This document shows positions 48,495-61,444 of a stretch of DNA of 64,000 bases, one piece after another. Origin of the DNA: Brachionus sp. 'Tiscar'. Its lineage: Eukaryota > Rotifera > Eurotatoria > Ploima > Brachionidae. The notes under the pieces were generated by a model, which was not told the DNA's origin, searched no databases, and worked only from the letters and a program-made list of their open reading frames with translations. The translations under genes and the position numbers were made by a program. The stretch spans positions 48,147-112,146 of the forward strand of contig VANL01000025.1 of assembly GCA_006352455.1 (NCBI GenBank). The letters run 5' to 3'. The first letter of the stretch is position 1. Each line of letters begins with the position of its first letter.

Positions 48495-51400
48495 ATGAGT
48501 GATTCTCAAATTGACAATAACATTTTATATGATGTACATTCATATACTTTTCCTTATTGGGTGACCGATATTGACAAAGATGAAAACATATATGTAGAAT
48601 ATCAGAAGTCACATCAAACTGGAAGTATAATTTCCTAAACCAAAAAAAATATTTTTCTTCATTATTATTTTATTAAGGCTTGTTGTATCGAATCGGTACA
48701 TGGATGAAAGGAAAATTCAGTCTGGGAATAAATGAAAATACTTTGAAATTTATCTTCAGTTCTAGTAAACCTTGGAATTCATGGAAATTAGTTGTTTCTG
48801 AGTAGAAACTTAAAAAAAGAAATTTAAGCATTATTATTAACATTTTTTTTAAGCTACGGATCTTTTGGTCTTTTACGAGAGAATTCAATTGAGTTTTACG
48901 AAAGTATAGATGAGAAATTTACTTGGAGAATAAAAGGTGATAAAATTTCTAAACTGATCAAGAGATTGTTTAATTTTTTTAAATTTGAGATTTTAAAATT
49001 ATATTTCAGCTTTATTATTAGTTATAATAAAAAAATTTTAAACGAACTTTTGCATGAGAATATGAATGAGCTGTTAATTTTTATTAAATTCTAGTTCATT
49101 GCAATTATACTCGAATTAGCAATCTATTCTACAACAAACGATTTGAAAATATTGTGTTAACTAATGAAAATGGGAGCATATTTTTCTTCAATATGAATAA
49201 TGGGAAAGAAACCCTTAAATATAATGAGGTATTTAGTTATTTTTATTTTATAATTTAAATTTTAATTTAAAAATAGAAATTAAAATCATTTTATACTAAA
49301 AATTTCGAAAAATAAAGGAAAAGATAAAAAAAGCAATCATTAAGAGCTTTAAATAATTAATTTTTATTTGTTTAAGTTTAATTTTAGAGTATTTATCAGA
49401 TCGAAAATATATCGCTTATGTTTGTGCAAAAGATTCTATAAAATTTTTGGTTAAAATTTTTATTTTTAGAGGGTAAATTTGTCTTAGTTAATAAAATATC
49501 ATGCTAAAAGTAATTGTTTTTGATTGTGAGTTTATATTTTGCAGATTTTTTTGTACAAAAATAAGATTTTTTTTTAGATCTTAATAAAATTTGAAAGAAA
49601 ATTTAAAATTTAAAAGCACAAAATTCAAATTGAAAAATGCTTAAACTATTGTCTAAAACATTTTATTCAAGATTATTAAACCGGTTTTTTAAGTGTTAAT
49701 ATAAAATGAGATATTTCGTTACAAAATGAGTAAGATCAGAGATCCTGATAATATTTGAATTTTTTATCAAAATTGTGACTTCCATGTTTAATTTATGTTT
49801 TATAAATAAACCATTATTTATAGAATAAATAAATAAATAAAACAAAAAAACGATTAGTTTAGTTTTTAAAATTTTAATTTAATAAAAGATATAAAAATTT
49901 TTAATAAATTTTTAAGCAAGAAGAGAATGATTTTGAAAATGCTTTGTGTAAATTGGTATTCATTGATCCAAATAGTTTGAAATGTCCGAATTTGGACGAA
50001 AATATTCTTCAATTAATGATAGGTTTAACTTATTCTGGAGTCTTTAAAGTTTTTGCAATACGCCAAAATCGTAGCATAGATTTGATATTTAAGCAGTCTT
50101 TGTTGAATATTGTTCCAAACGGTATATACTGTGCAGAAATCGACTCCAAATTAGAATATCTTGTATTAGGAAGCTTTACAAATTCTAGCAGAGATTCTCC
50201 AAATGGTCTTTATCTATTTCGTATATTAAATTCAGAGCCATGGATAAAGAATATAAAAATAGTTCAAGACATTGGCTCTTCTTCAAGAAAATTAAATGAT
50301 AAAAATTTCGCTAAAGCTAATTTTACAAAAATTGAATATGTTACGAAAATCGAATTATCATCAGATAATCAAAGCCTAACTGTCGTATACGTAAGTGGAA
50401 GAATTAACATTTATTCTCTGCCTACTTTGAAACTCTTAAAAGAATGGTTCATGACCGAACAGCCTGGCTACTACGAAATGAATCCTGCTATAGTGGAAAG
50501 TCCTTATGAACTTAAAAAATTTAAGCAAATTTATCATGAACCAGATTACCGTGTTATAGATATAAGCTGGTGGAATCCTAAGGTTTTGATAATGACCCGA
50601 GGCACTGGATCACTATCTTTGGTCTCGACAGAGAACTTAGCTGACCTGATGGGCCGTAACCAACAATGGTTAAATCCATATCCTTCTATTTACCGATACT
50701 TGAAAGACGAATTTTTTATTCTAGAATGTCAATGCAATTTATCAAGTCAATCATCAAGTTTTAGTCTTGAAAATTCTACTTGTGAGGATGATGGCTCTGA
50801 CGGAAATTTGAACGAAATTAATGAAATGAATACAAATACCGACGATGAGGATGATGATGAAGAGGAAGATAATTCTTGGATATCCTTAATTGCATATGGC
50901 ATTAAAGCAAAAGCCTATAATCTAATTGGAATTAATCGGTCCAATAATTCTAACAAGAGAAAAAAAATTATTAGAAGAAAATTTTCTATTTTGCACATAA
51001 AATCCACCACTCCAGAAGAGCTGTTTGAGCGTAAACTAAAATCGGAGGAATACGGAGAAGCCCTCAAATTAGCTCAGACTTATAATTTAGATACAGATTT
51101 GGTTTATAAACAACAATGGAACTCTAAGCCTATATCTAAATCTACTATAAGTGATTATTTGGTAAACTTCTTATTGTCTTTTGATTTTTAACTGAGAATT
51201 TTTTCATCATAGAGTAAAATAAAAAAAAGATCCTGGATTCTGCATGAATGCGAAGAAAGAGTTTCACCGAATATAGACACAACTAAACTGTTAATTGATT
51301 TTGGTCTGCATGGCACTGATCTTGATTCAGTAATAGCAATAAACGACTCTGATGATAATAGATTTGTTTATTCGCAAAGTGAAGAATTAGAAGAGGATGA

Positions 51401-54400
51401 TGATGATGAACCATTTGACCGATTTAATCCAGTCTTGGTTGAAAAGCGAAGAAAAAAAATGCATGAAGCAAGACTAAAGAAATTAAATCTTTTAGATCCT
51501 AAAAAGTAATAGAAACAACAATTTAACAATTTAACTAAAGTAAAATTTTTTAAAAGCTTGTCAATGGTACAAAAAGAGCTTTGTTTAACTCGCTACAAGC
51601 TTTTAACATACATGGATCGTTTAGATGTTTACGAACAAATATTAGGGGGATCAATTAAAGCAGCTGAACTGTTTGATCCAGACAAATTTAAAGAAATACG
51701 CTCCAAATCCATTTATGAAATAGCTTTAGATTATGCTAGAGTAGTTATAAAAAATTTTAAATCTATTCTCTAATTTAATTTCATAGGAAGGTGACCCAAA
51801 CGCTGTCGAAATTCTTTTTTGTTTTTATTCTGAAGAACTGAAGAATCATCAACTTGATATTATAAGCAATTTTCCCGAAACTTTAGATCCAGATGAATAT
51901 GCAAAGCTTCTTCCAAGAATCGAGTAAGCTTCTTTTTATAAAAATGACTGTTGGACCATTCGACCTGATCAAATTAAGTTATAAGCAACTATTTTGTCAT
52001 AAATATTAATCTAAAAAAATGCAGGAAGCTTTTTCATATTTAACTTTATTTTAACAAATATTTTATGAAACCAATTGACAATAATACTGTAAATTTTTTC
52101 AATAAAATTAAGATATTAAACTGACAGAAAATCAAGTTCATATAATTGGTTTTTTATAGAGATAAAGCATGTCAGATGTTCTTTCAATTTAAAAATTAAA
52201 GCCTAAAGAAGCAATTATTTTCAAAAGTATACCGTACTAAAAGTTTAATAAGTAACGGGTGAACCAAAATTCTTTGCACAAAATTCAAATTAAAAAAAAA
52301 ATATGATAGGAATAAAGGAAATTCTTGAAACTTTGTGAACTTAAAGATTATTATGTGTTGTGCATAAAATCATAGTATGTTAAATTTTTGAATTGTTTCT
52401 ATGACTAAGGCAGCCTTTGATACATATGCTCCTATTTAAATAGTTTGTCCTCATTTAAAAAATAATAAAATCATTTTTTAAATCATACAAGCTTATTCAA
52501 AATCATTTTCTCTTTCAAATGATATCCTTGAAGTATTTTTGACTTATATTGATCAAAAGTAATTCTAAAAAAACTTTAAAAAATGACTGAAGTTGAAAAC
52601 TTTTTAGAAATTTTAGAAACAGGAATTTGCTTTTTAAACCATAACTTTTGATAGAAATTAGGTAGTCTCACAAAAATTTTGTCAAGTATAGAATATTTTT
52701 GAGACTAAAAAAAGTATATATTAATCTTTCAATTTTTTTTTTCTTTTTGAAGAAATTTGTCTAAAATTTGTCTATTTGTATCTAAGCAAAATTTTTCTAA
52801 GAAAAAAGTTTAAAATTAAAAAAATTTATATATTTTCAATGTAAAAACGATTCTTTTACAACAAAAAAAGGCATCTAAGTTGGTGGTCATTATATTTTAA
52901 ATTATAATTAATCTTATGTAATTTTTAAAAATTTATTTTATTTATTACAAAATCCTCCTTTAGCATTCTCGAAGCCCTAACTCTTGAATTAAAAGATTTG
53001 ACTGCTTTTTTTATCTCATTTTTGTCTATTTTTTCGGTTGCTCTTCTTATTTCTTGTATAAAATTATCGCGACTTGTATTCTTAAAAGTATTCATTTTGC
53101 TTACAACCGCATTCCAATAATAATAATCCAGCGGGTTCAAATCAGGAGAATTTGCAGGCCAGTACTTTTTTTAAAATAAAATTGGAGTGTAAATTAAAAA
53201 AAAGTAATCTTCGGTGTTTTATTAATAAAATTTCTTCAATAAAAGTATTGTTGCAATGAATTGAAACTGTATTTGAATTGATATTTTAAATATAAAACAA
53301 AATATCAACTATCTTATTCATTTAAAATATATTAGAAATACTTGACATTTTATTTACGGATATGAATATATTTTAAAATTTTCTAAATGCTGAAATTTTT
53401 AGTTTTTTTTTTTAATTACTTTTTTTTGAATTTTTAGTTTTTTTTTTAAAAATCTATTCAAGAAATGGGAAAATTTATTTATTCGAGGATGAAGATAAAA
53501 TTCGTCAAGACAAAGACTGGATAGAATACCCTGAGTTTAACCACATAATTGGTAAACAAACAAAAAATCCTTGTTTAGGATATTCTGTGGATCAAATTCA
53601 AGATTGGTATCATAATCGGGCCCTTGAAATTGAGAGCTTAAGTGGTTTGGTCGATATTTCTTTATCGTTTGTTCAACTGGCATACGCCAATGGCTGTAAA
53701 AACATGGGAAATTTGTTGGAAAATTTGAAAACTTTAAGCACATTAGCTTATGATTGCAGAGCAGATTTTAATGTAAACTCTCTCATGCTTACTTGTACTC
53801 TCTCATCGATTAGTAAATTAAGCGAAATCGAAAAGCTAGAAATGATAATGAAATATTCTGGCGAGCCATCAAGTGATCAATATACAAAAAATTTACAAAA
53901 TTGGCTCCTGCCTTTTGTTTTGAGGCGATCAACTCTTCAATCATGTGAATCACTTTTGCGGGAATATTTTATCAAAGTATCAATTGAAGATTTAAATCCT
54001 TGCCTTAAGCTTTTACATCTACGCTTAAAACCAACGAATTTTTCACAACAGCCTTTTTCTAGCTTTAACCTAAATGAACTCAATATAGTTTCCATAATTA
54101 TTGACTGCATGTATGAAAATGAAAAACCAGAACAGATAAATTTGTGTCATCAGATTATAAATGATATTGAAAGCAAGCAAGATGGACAAACTGGTCAAAA
54201 AGAAAAGATTGTTCTTAGCCACCACCAACAGCAGCAGCTCAAACATGTTCACGAGCATCTTTATGCATGTGAGTTGTTTAAAAAATATGGTGTGAATAAA
54301 ACTCTTTCTTATATAAAACAGTCTTGTTCAGACCAAGAGTTGTGTCGTGATGCTTTGATTAAACTCACTTATTTCGCCAGTAAACGTACAGATCATCTTA

Positions 54401-57400
54401 AATTACACGAATGGATTGAATTAATGAAGGATCTAAGTCACTTACATGGTCATTTATACAAAGATTTAATTGATTTTAAAGAATGCACTGAAATATTTGT
54501 CTCAAGTCTTTTAAAATCAAAAAATTTAGAAAATATTAAACTAGCAGCCGACTGGCTCAAAGATATTTATAATGTAGATAAAGAAGCTGCTGTCAATTTA
54601 GCAATCAAATCAGCACAAGATTATTTTAATTCTTCATCGAATTACCATGATCCTGATATGAATTTTGCCAAAGCCTGTCTAGATCTAGTTCAATCATTGA
54701 TATTAGGTTCAAAAATTTTGAATCTTAGCAATGTAAAACTTGATTGTCTTAAAGAGAATCTAAAAAATTTACAAAAAATAGCATGTGGTCCGGTATTGGA
54801 ATCTTGTTTTAAAAAGATAAAAGCTGAATTTGATTTAATTGTTAGTATGAAATTAATTGCTGAGTTTGACTTAAATATTTTGCCAGTGCAAGTGAGAGTA
54901 AGTGAAAACCGATTCAGGATTTTAGTTGATATTTTAAACCAAAATGAAAATGCTTACAAAAATTGTGAACGCTTGTTGGAATTAGCATCAACTTTAAACA
55001 TTAAAACTGTTTCAAAAAGTGAAAAAGTGCCTGAAGTAATGCTATTAATTGCAGAATATGCACTACAAAAATTGAATTTTTCAATAGTTAGACAAATGTG
55101 TAATGAGATGATCAGTCTAAATTATGAACCAGCTTGGTTCTGTGTGTTCAAATTGGCTCTGTATTTAGCAAACAATCTCTGTTCAGCGCACGGAATTCAA
55201 ATTATTGTAATTAATGATTCAAATTTAGAAAAGGTTTACTCAAATTTAAATGAGCAATTTGTTTTTTCTTCAATATCAAATCACCTTTTTGATTTTAGCT
55301 CCACATTTGGTTGGAGCAAAGAAAAAACTTTGAAAAATTTGCTTGATATTGAAAAAATGCTTTCATTTGTAGTTACAAGTTGTGACATAGAGCACATTCA
55401 AGGCATTCTCTATCAAAAATTAAATATTGAATCAACTAGAAATAGAATTGAGTCTGATGAAGGAGCGATCATGCTCAAATCGGAAAAATTCAGCTTTGAA
55501 AATTTAAATTCAAATTTATTTGAGAATAAAAATTCGGAACTAAATTTAAAAGAAATTCGTAAAATTGGTATTATGGTTGAAAATTACCTAAAAAAAATAA
55601 ACTATTGCAAATCAAATTTAAGAAGTGATAATTATTCTATTGATATTTTGGCTGCCTTATTGAACAATTTGACCAAGACTGAGGCCAAGTGTGCCTTTTC
55701 TTACCTATTGAGTCTTGACGAAAACGAATTAAATCTTTTATTCGAGAATAGTAAACGTATTGAGTTTTCATCGGATAAATCTTACGATTTTTTTATTCAT
55801 TTGCTAGTTTTGAATTTAGCTGGTGAGTTATTCGAGTCAGACATGAACGCCAAACAATTACTCTACGAGCTAGACCGATCTCAGCTGATTAACTTAATTG
55901 AATCAAAAAGCAAATCTGAGTTTAAAAATGAAAAATCTTACGATCTATTTGAAAAAATAAATCGTAAATTTACAGAACATGATCACCATAATCAAATGGA
56001 ACACTTAAATGCTGGCATAGACTTGGACCGATTTGAAACCGACCAAACTTATAAAGAAGAAACTATTTTGGGCCTGAGCATGGACTACAATCAGTTTAAA
56101 TTGGCGTGCTCTTTGGCCAAGTTCTATTCGGTCGATTTGTGGAAAGTTTACATGGCTTTTACAGAATATATGCTTTGTGACGTAACAGATTTGAGTCTCA
56201 GTCAAATAGAAGCTGATCTAAGACCACTTACTGGTATTTTGACCCAAAGAATGGAAGAATACAAAGAAAACATGAATAAGAGAGTGTTTGAATTTTTAGA
56301 TGGCAAAAATTTAGATAAGCTTATTGTTTATTATTCGCTTTTAAGCGATCAAGAAAGTGAAGCACATGTAAAAAATTTGAAAAAATTAAAATCTATTGAA
56401 ATTAGTCCGAGTTTTGATTATAAAGAAATGATCCAAAGACCATTTGAGGTTGTTGAACCCTATTTGGATGATTCAAATTTGGCATTATTTTCAAAAATTA
56501 TTCAAAAAACAACATCTCTAAATCCAAGCAGGCTCAATGTTGTATGGTGTTTGAAAAAATTTTGGAGACAAATCGACACAGTTTTAGATCAAAATTCAGA
56601 AAACGTATGGGAAAATAGTCAAAATTTAAATTTGGTTTACGATAACTTTGATAGCATGAGCGAAAATATAAAAAAATTGGATTTTAGAACCGACTTTGTT
56701 TATTTTAGCAAAGAGCTGTGTTTAAGCGAAAAAAGTTGTCATCATCTAAACGCTCAAATTCGTAAAGAATTACTTAAAAAACTGAACAAAATTATCAAAT
56801 CTCAAAAGTCGGAGCAAAAATCTGATATTGAGCATGTCGCTAAAGAGTTGACCAAAATTCACAACAGTCTTAAACTAATTGATAATATTGAAAAAAATCT
56901 AAATTCATGTGCAAAAGATAATATTTTGAACTCAAAATATGTTTCATTATTTGACATTGAATTAGGCAAAATTTATTTTGGAAATAATGACCAACTAACT
57001 GAAGAAGAACTAAAATTAAGGACTATGGAAAATTCACTTGTTGACATGTTTTTCGATGGATATTCAATTGAAGCATTGTTCAATATGATCAAGTTGTTTG
57101 ATTATACCGAAAAGACTTCTATTAAAAAAATAATTCAACTTTGTTTAAACAAGCTTTGCTTAGAACTTAAAACTGACAACAAAAATATGACCAAGTTGAA
57201 TTTATTACTAGAGACAATTTCTTCATATTTGTCTTCAAATGAGCAAACTAAACCAAAAGCAAAAAAAAGTTCTCAAACTAGCGAAAATAAAATCATAAAC
57301 GATCAAGACGTGATGGATTGTATGAGATTTTTTTGCAATGACCAACAAATAGACATCAAAATAAGACTTTTTATTTTAGAAGAATTAAAAAAAATTATTA

Positions 57401-58227
57401 AAAATATGAAAGAAGAAGACCTAATGCTGTTGTTGGTTTATAAAACTAACGCAATTTTAGCAAATTGTGATTGTTTCGGAAAAAAAACCACTCAAATTGA
57501 CTCAAGCGATCTTGAAAACGAGGAGAAAAGAAAAAATTTAATAATCAATTTTATTGATTTAAGCGAAACGAAGGAAGACTATAAAGCATTGCTAAATTTG
57601 ATTAAGATTTGGCCTGTTTTTAAGGAAGAAAATTCAGATGAAAAGCCACTAAATATGATTTTAAAGAAAATGATTCTAAACAGTATTGATGTGAATATTT
57701 TATCTGAACTAAATGATGATAGAATTTTAGAATTAAATGAAAAAGACATTAACTTTTTAAGAAAAAAGATTCTTTCAGAGCAAAAAAGTTCAAGAATGGA
57801 AATTTTGAAAATTGATTTTTTAAAAATGTGTTTATTGTTTAAAACTACGGATATTTTAGAATCAATCAAAAAGTATATAAATAATTTGGATTTAGAATGC
57901 ATGAAAAATATGGAGGCTAGTAAAGATTTTACTGAAGAAATTGAATCAAATGAATCGTTTAATCTAATTATAAATGATATTGATTTAATGGAACTTATTT
58001 TATTGGAAAATTTTTATCTGGAAATAATCAACACAAATTTTTATGCCATTTTTTACCACTACTTAATTCGAAATAAAAGTAATGAAGAACTAATCCAAGT
58101 AGTCAAAGCTTTGAAAAAAAATGGACATTTAATGGAAGCATCAAAATTGTTATGCGAAGCAGAGAATTTTCACGGCTGTTATAGAACCTTTTCTGTTTCA
58201 TTAGCCGTTCTTGAAAAATTCAATTAA
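48495..58227 (+). CDS. NBAS: NBAS, subunit of the NRZ ER-tethering complex
   Basis: NBAS holds RINT1 and ZW10 in the ER tether for Golgi-to-ER vesicles; in animals it also takes part in nonsense-mediated decay. Nine exons (48495-48624, 48678-48798, 48854-48936, 49095-49228, 49917-51161, 51213-51505, 51557-51740, 51787-51923, 53463-58227) give 2363 residues, as in vertebrates (about 2370). The N-terminal part is the beta-propeller region. The conserved STTPEELFERKLKSEEYGEA marks the start of the alpha-solenoid. DPDEYAKLLP, DWYHNRALEIESL and ADLRPLTG lie in the Sec39-like solenoid. The C-terminus NGHLMEASKLLCEAE followed by CYRTFSVSL matches NBAS ends. The exon 2 donor lacks a GT (TC/TGAGTA). 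Intron 8 (1539 bp) carries a transposase fragment. Confidence 0.93.
52925..53170 (-). mobile_element. C-terminal fragment of a Tc1/mariner-type transposase
   Basis: On the minus strand the sequence reads KYWPANSPDLNPLDYYYWNA, the block around the third catalytic Asp of the IS630/Tc1/mariner superfamily. A helical tail of about 60 residues follows, ending with a stop at 52925. Upstream of Lys-Tyr-Trp the frame is lost in AT-rich DNA, so the two other catalytic acidic residues are absent. NPLDYYYW, rather than NPIEN, points to a DDxD mariner-like branch. It lies antisense in NBAS intron 8. Inverted repeats were not identified. Confidence 0.8.
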
Positions 58228-58960
58228 AAATTCCAAATATGATTTATTTAACATTAATTTTGAAATTTATTTATTAAAGTATTAAGAATTTTTTTTTAAT
58301 TCATGATTCAAAAGATTAATGTTTCGTTTCAACCGATAAAGACTTATCATTTTGTTAAAGTTTAACTTAAGAAATAAAAATTTTATCAAAAAATTTCCTT
58401 TTTTAATACTAAACTTTAGATTAGTATTAAAAAGATATAAAAAGATATTATATTATCTTTTTTATGTTTAAAGTTAAAAGATATCGTCCAAATTTATCAA
58501 CTTTTTGCTAAAATGAAACAAAATTGGCTTAAACCATCGAAGCGAATTCGAGAATTTGAATAAATTTGAAATAATTTGTTAAGCTTGCAAAAGGGACCAA
58601 TTTTTTGACATATGATGTATTCATATGAGGTATGTAATTTTGTTAGAAATGGGGTGTGCCTTTTTTTTTAGATTTGAAGTATCTAAAATTTTGCTTAAAA
58701 AAAAGATTCATAAAAAACTTAAATTTTAAATAATTTTATTGAATATTAGATTGTATATAGATAAAAATGATACCAAACTTATATGATCATTTTATCTTTA
58801 ATTCTAGTTACCATCTACTTTAATTGGGCAACAGAAAAACCGATAGAATGATCAAAATAAAATGAAGTCTAATTTTGAAAGTCAATATAAAAATTCTAAA
58901 TGAAAAATTATTATTTAATTATATTTATGTAAAAAAATGTTTTCATTTAATAATTTATAT
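58228..58960. other. convergent spacer NBAS / ferritin
   Basis: About 730 bp holding the two 3'UTRs. A self-complementary stretch at about 58420-58485 contains several copies of AAAGATAT/ATATCTTT. No gene was seen. Confidence 0.5.
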
Positions 58961-59488
58961 TTAACTATCTTTGCTTTGTAGTTCTTTGTCAAACATATAT
59001 TCTCCAAGTCCATCACCTGCACGTTGTAATTTGCGAATCATTTCGCCAAGCTCTTTAATTGCATGAACTTGCTCCTCTAAATACTCGCTTTCTAAAAAGT
59101 CAGCCAAATGTGCATCGTTATTGTCAGATGCTATTGCGTGCAGTTTCAACAATGAATCGTTCACTTTTTTTTCGAGTTCAAGTGCAGCCTCCAGCGATTT
59201 CAAACCATTGCCCCATTCATCTTTGTCAGGTCTCTTTATATCTTGCAAAATTATGCGACCACCTCTTTTGTTCATATATTTCATCAACTTTTCGGCATGT
59301 TCTCTTTCTTCTTCTGAATTATGGGAATAAAATTTGCTGAATCCTGGCAAAGCTATGTCATCCCGATCAAAATAAAAAGCCATCGACTGATAAACATAGC
59401 TTGCAGTCAGCTCCATATTTATTTGATCATTAATCGCTTTTTCTGAAGCTTCGTGGAAATTTTGTCTTATTTTGCTTACTGATGCCAT
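58961..59488 (-). CDS. FTH: ferritin, heavy-chain type
   Basis: Iron-storage subunit that forms a 24-mer cage and oxidises Fe(II). Single exon, 175 residues. The ferroxidase ligands are all visible: Glu in NMELTASYVY, the EEEREHAEKL block with Glu and His, Glu in ALELEKKVND and Gln in EEQV. It is therefore of H type. No signal peptide is present, so the protein is cytosolic. An iron-responsive element lies 22 nt upstream of the start codon and a TATA-like box further up, which implies translational control by IRP. A possible start alternative was not seen. Confidence 0.97.
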   Translation of the reverse strand: MASVSKIRQNFHEASEKAINDQINMELTASYVYQSMAFYFDRDDIALPGFSKFYSHNSEEEREHAEKLMKYMNKRGGRIILQDIKRPDKDEWGNGLKSLEAALELEKKVNDSLLKLHAIASDNNDAHLADFLESEYLEEQVHAIKELGEMIRKLQRAGDGLGEYMFDKELQSKDS

Positions 59489-59509
59489 TTCTATTTTCGT
59501 TTATATAGA

Positions 59510-59539
59510 TTGTTTGAACAGTCACTGCCGTCGAAACAA
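59510..59539 (-). promoter_or_regulatory. iron-responsive element in ferritin 5'UTR
   Basis: Minus-strand stem-loop: lower stem TTGTTT/AAACAA, unpaired C opposite C, five-base upper stem GACGG/CTGTT, and apical loop CAGTGA. This matches the IRE consensus CAGUGN loop with a bulged C five bases before it. The position is 22 nt before the ATG and within about 40-70 nt of the expected cap site. IRP binding here represses ferritin translation when iron is low. Confidence 0.9.
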
Positions 59540-59603
59540 ATTAATTACTCTTTTTTATTCTTAAAAATAAATTTTTGAAATCAAATTTATGAAAATAACT
59601 CAC

Positions 59604-59616
59604 TATTTATATATAG
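59604..59616 (-). promoter_or_regulatory. TATA box of the ferritin gene (candidate)
   Basis: TATATAAATAG on the minus strand stands about 65 bp upstream of the IRE. Transcription starting about 30 bp downstream would give a 5'UTR of about 90 nt with the IRE close to the cap, as needed for IRP control. The AT-rich background lowers certainty. Confidence 0.5.
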
Positions 59617-60243
59617 AATGTAATTATAAAAACTACGTAAAAACACTGTAAATATGCACTGTCATGTTGAAATATTTCTGTACAAAATATCTATACTTTT
59701 ATTAAAATTTTTGCTTAATTATTCAATAAGAACCAATCACACTGTTATTTTTTATGATCATAAAATTACTAAATAAAAAATTATAAAATTTTATGTAATT
59801 GTTTGTCGGTAACTCGTGTTTTTTTGGTTTTTTTGGCTTAAAAAATGATCTAAAAAATGTGCTTGTTCATTTTAATTTTATTTAATATCAAAAAAAAACG
59901 TTTACAAAAATATTCTTTTAAAAAAATATTTTAATATCTTTGTGAAATAATTTTATTATAAATCAATGTTAAATTTTTTCAAGTTGAAATCCTTGAATAA
60001 ATTCAAATATAACTAAAATTGATGAATAAAATTAAATTTATGGATTATATTCAGAAATTAAATGTCTGGCTTGAATATCTTAAAATTTTATCTAATAAAT
60101 TGTAAATTTCTAAATGCAATAATAATAAGAAACAAAATTTTTGATTTAGAAAAATAAATTGAATCAAGATTTGCATTCTAATCTTCTAATTTTTTAAGTC
60201 AAGATTTGTTTTTCATTAAATTTAAAGCCGACAATTGAAAAAA
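59617..60243. other. divergent intergenic region ferritin / dsRBP-1
   Basis: About 630 bp of AT-rich DNA between two divergent genes. No further elements were recognised. Confidence 0.45.
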
Positions 60244-61444
60244 ATGCATCAAAATTCGATTATTCAATCAAATCAGACACCTCTTGGAATTCTTAACCAC
60301 CTTTGCAGTGTAAGTAGGGTACCAATGCCCTCTTTTGAATTTGAACAAATTCAAAATGAAAATAATGATTTTTATTTTACTTGCAAATGTTATATTAACG
60401 ACGAATTTCAATCTTTAGCAAAAGGCAATAAAAAGAAAACAGCCAAGCATTTGGCTGCATTTAAAATTCTTAAAATGTTAAAAGAAAATAGTTCGAATAG
60501 TGAATTAGCTACTAAATTAGACTTAGTAATGTAAGTAGCAAACCTAAAAAAAATCTAAAAAAAGATTTTATTAAACAATAAAACTATCTTATATCGATTA
60601 TTTTAAAAAGTTTGAAAATTTTAAAGGAAAAACATGGAAATTTTCGCTGATAATCAACCCATTTCACTTGAAGAAACAAATCAAAGTTTATCAAATAATT
60701 CTTCTATTTTAAACGAAAGTGACATGGAAAATTTTGAAAAAGCTGATTCCTCAAAATTTGAGTCCATCAAAAATGACTTGGCTAAGTGTAAAAATCCAGT
60801 AGGTGAAATAATGATTATTGCCGATAAATACTCAATAAAGCAACCAGTTTTTATAATCGAGGACCTCTGTGAAAGCTTTGCCTCAAAACAATTTTCATGT
60901 GAAGTGAAGTTTGGAGGGCTATGTGAAAGTGCTAGTGGACGAACTAAAAAACTAGCCAAACGATATGCATCAATAAAGCTATTATTTAAAATGAAGACTA
61001 GTGGCATGCTTGACTATTGTTCATTAAAGAACAAAAGTTGTCATCAAATTGAAATTAATCCAAAAACAGCCCTTTATGATCAATTAAAATGTAGCGAAAA
61101 AAAGGCCATTAGCATAGTTAAATCAAAAAACTTTTCAAATTATAAATTTTCAGGTTGTGTTTTACTAGAGCAATTAGCTAAAGAGGAAAATTTCGAGTAC
61201 GAAATTAACCATATTCCATCAAATATTGAAGGTAATTTATTTATTTGGTATAAAAAATTTTTTTTAATTTTTATTAGATTCAAAAGCATGTACAATTTAT
61301 ATTAAGTCTAATCCCCAACTCATTTTTGGTGGTTATGGAAAAAATCAAAATGATTCCATAAATAATGCTGTTTATTTTCTTTTCGCTCATTTGAGGGAAG
61401 CCTGTACAGAAAAAGATATCCCAAAATCCGATATTTCATGTTAA
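60244..61444 (+). CDS. three-dsRBD protein of the TRBP/PACT/Loquacious type (copy 1)
   Basis: Likely partner of Dicer in small-RNA processing. Three exons (60244-60530, 60627-61231, 61278-61444) give 352 residues. dsRBD1 at about 13-80 ends with GNKKKTAKHLAAFKILKML. dsRBD2 at about 150-215 starts NPVGEI and ends GRTKKLAKRYASIKLL; the KKxAKxxA helix contacts the dsRNA backbone. A third, degenerate dsRBD-like domain is split by the last intron: LLEQLAKEENFEYEINHIP, then IFGGYGKNQNDSINNAVYFL. It lacks the basic KKxAK helix, like the protein-binding third domain of TRBP. A paralogue with the same exon phases follows 1.1 kb downstream. Confidence 0.85.

Noticed and set aside
52925..53140. A functional small gene in NBAS intron 8
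   Set aside because: The sequence is a transposase tail without start codon, catalytic core or terminal repeats.
59059..59340. Open frames on the plus strand opposite ferritin
   Set aside because: They are mirror frames of a conserved coding exon and have no recognisable domain.
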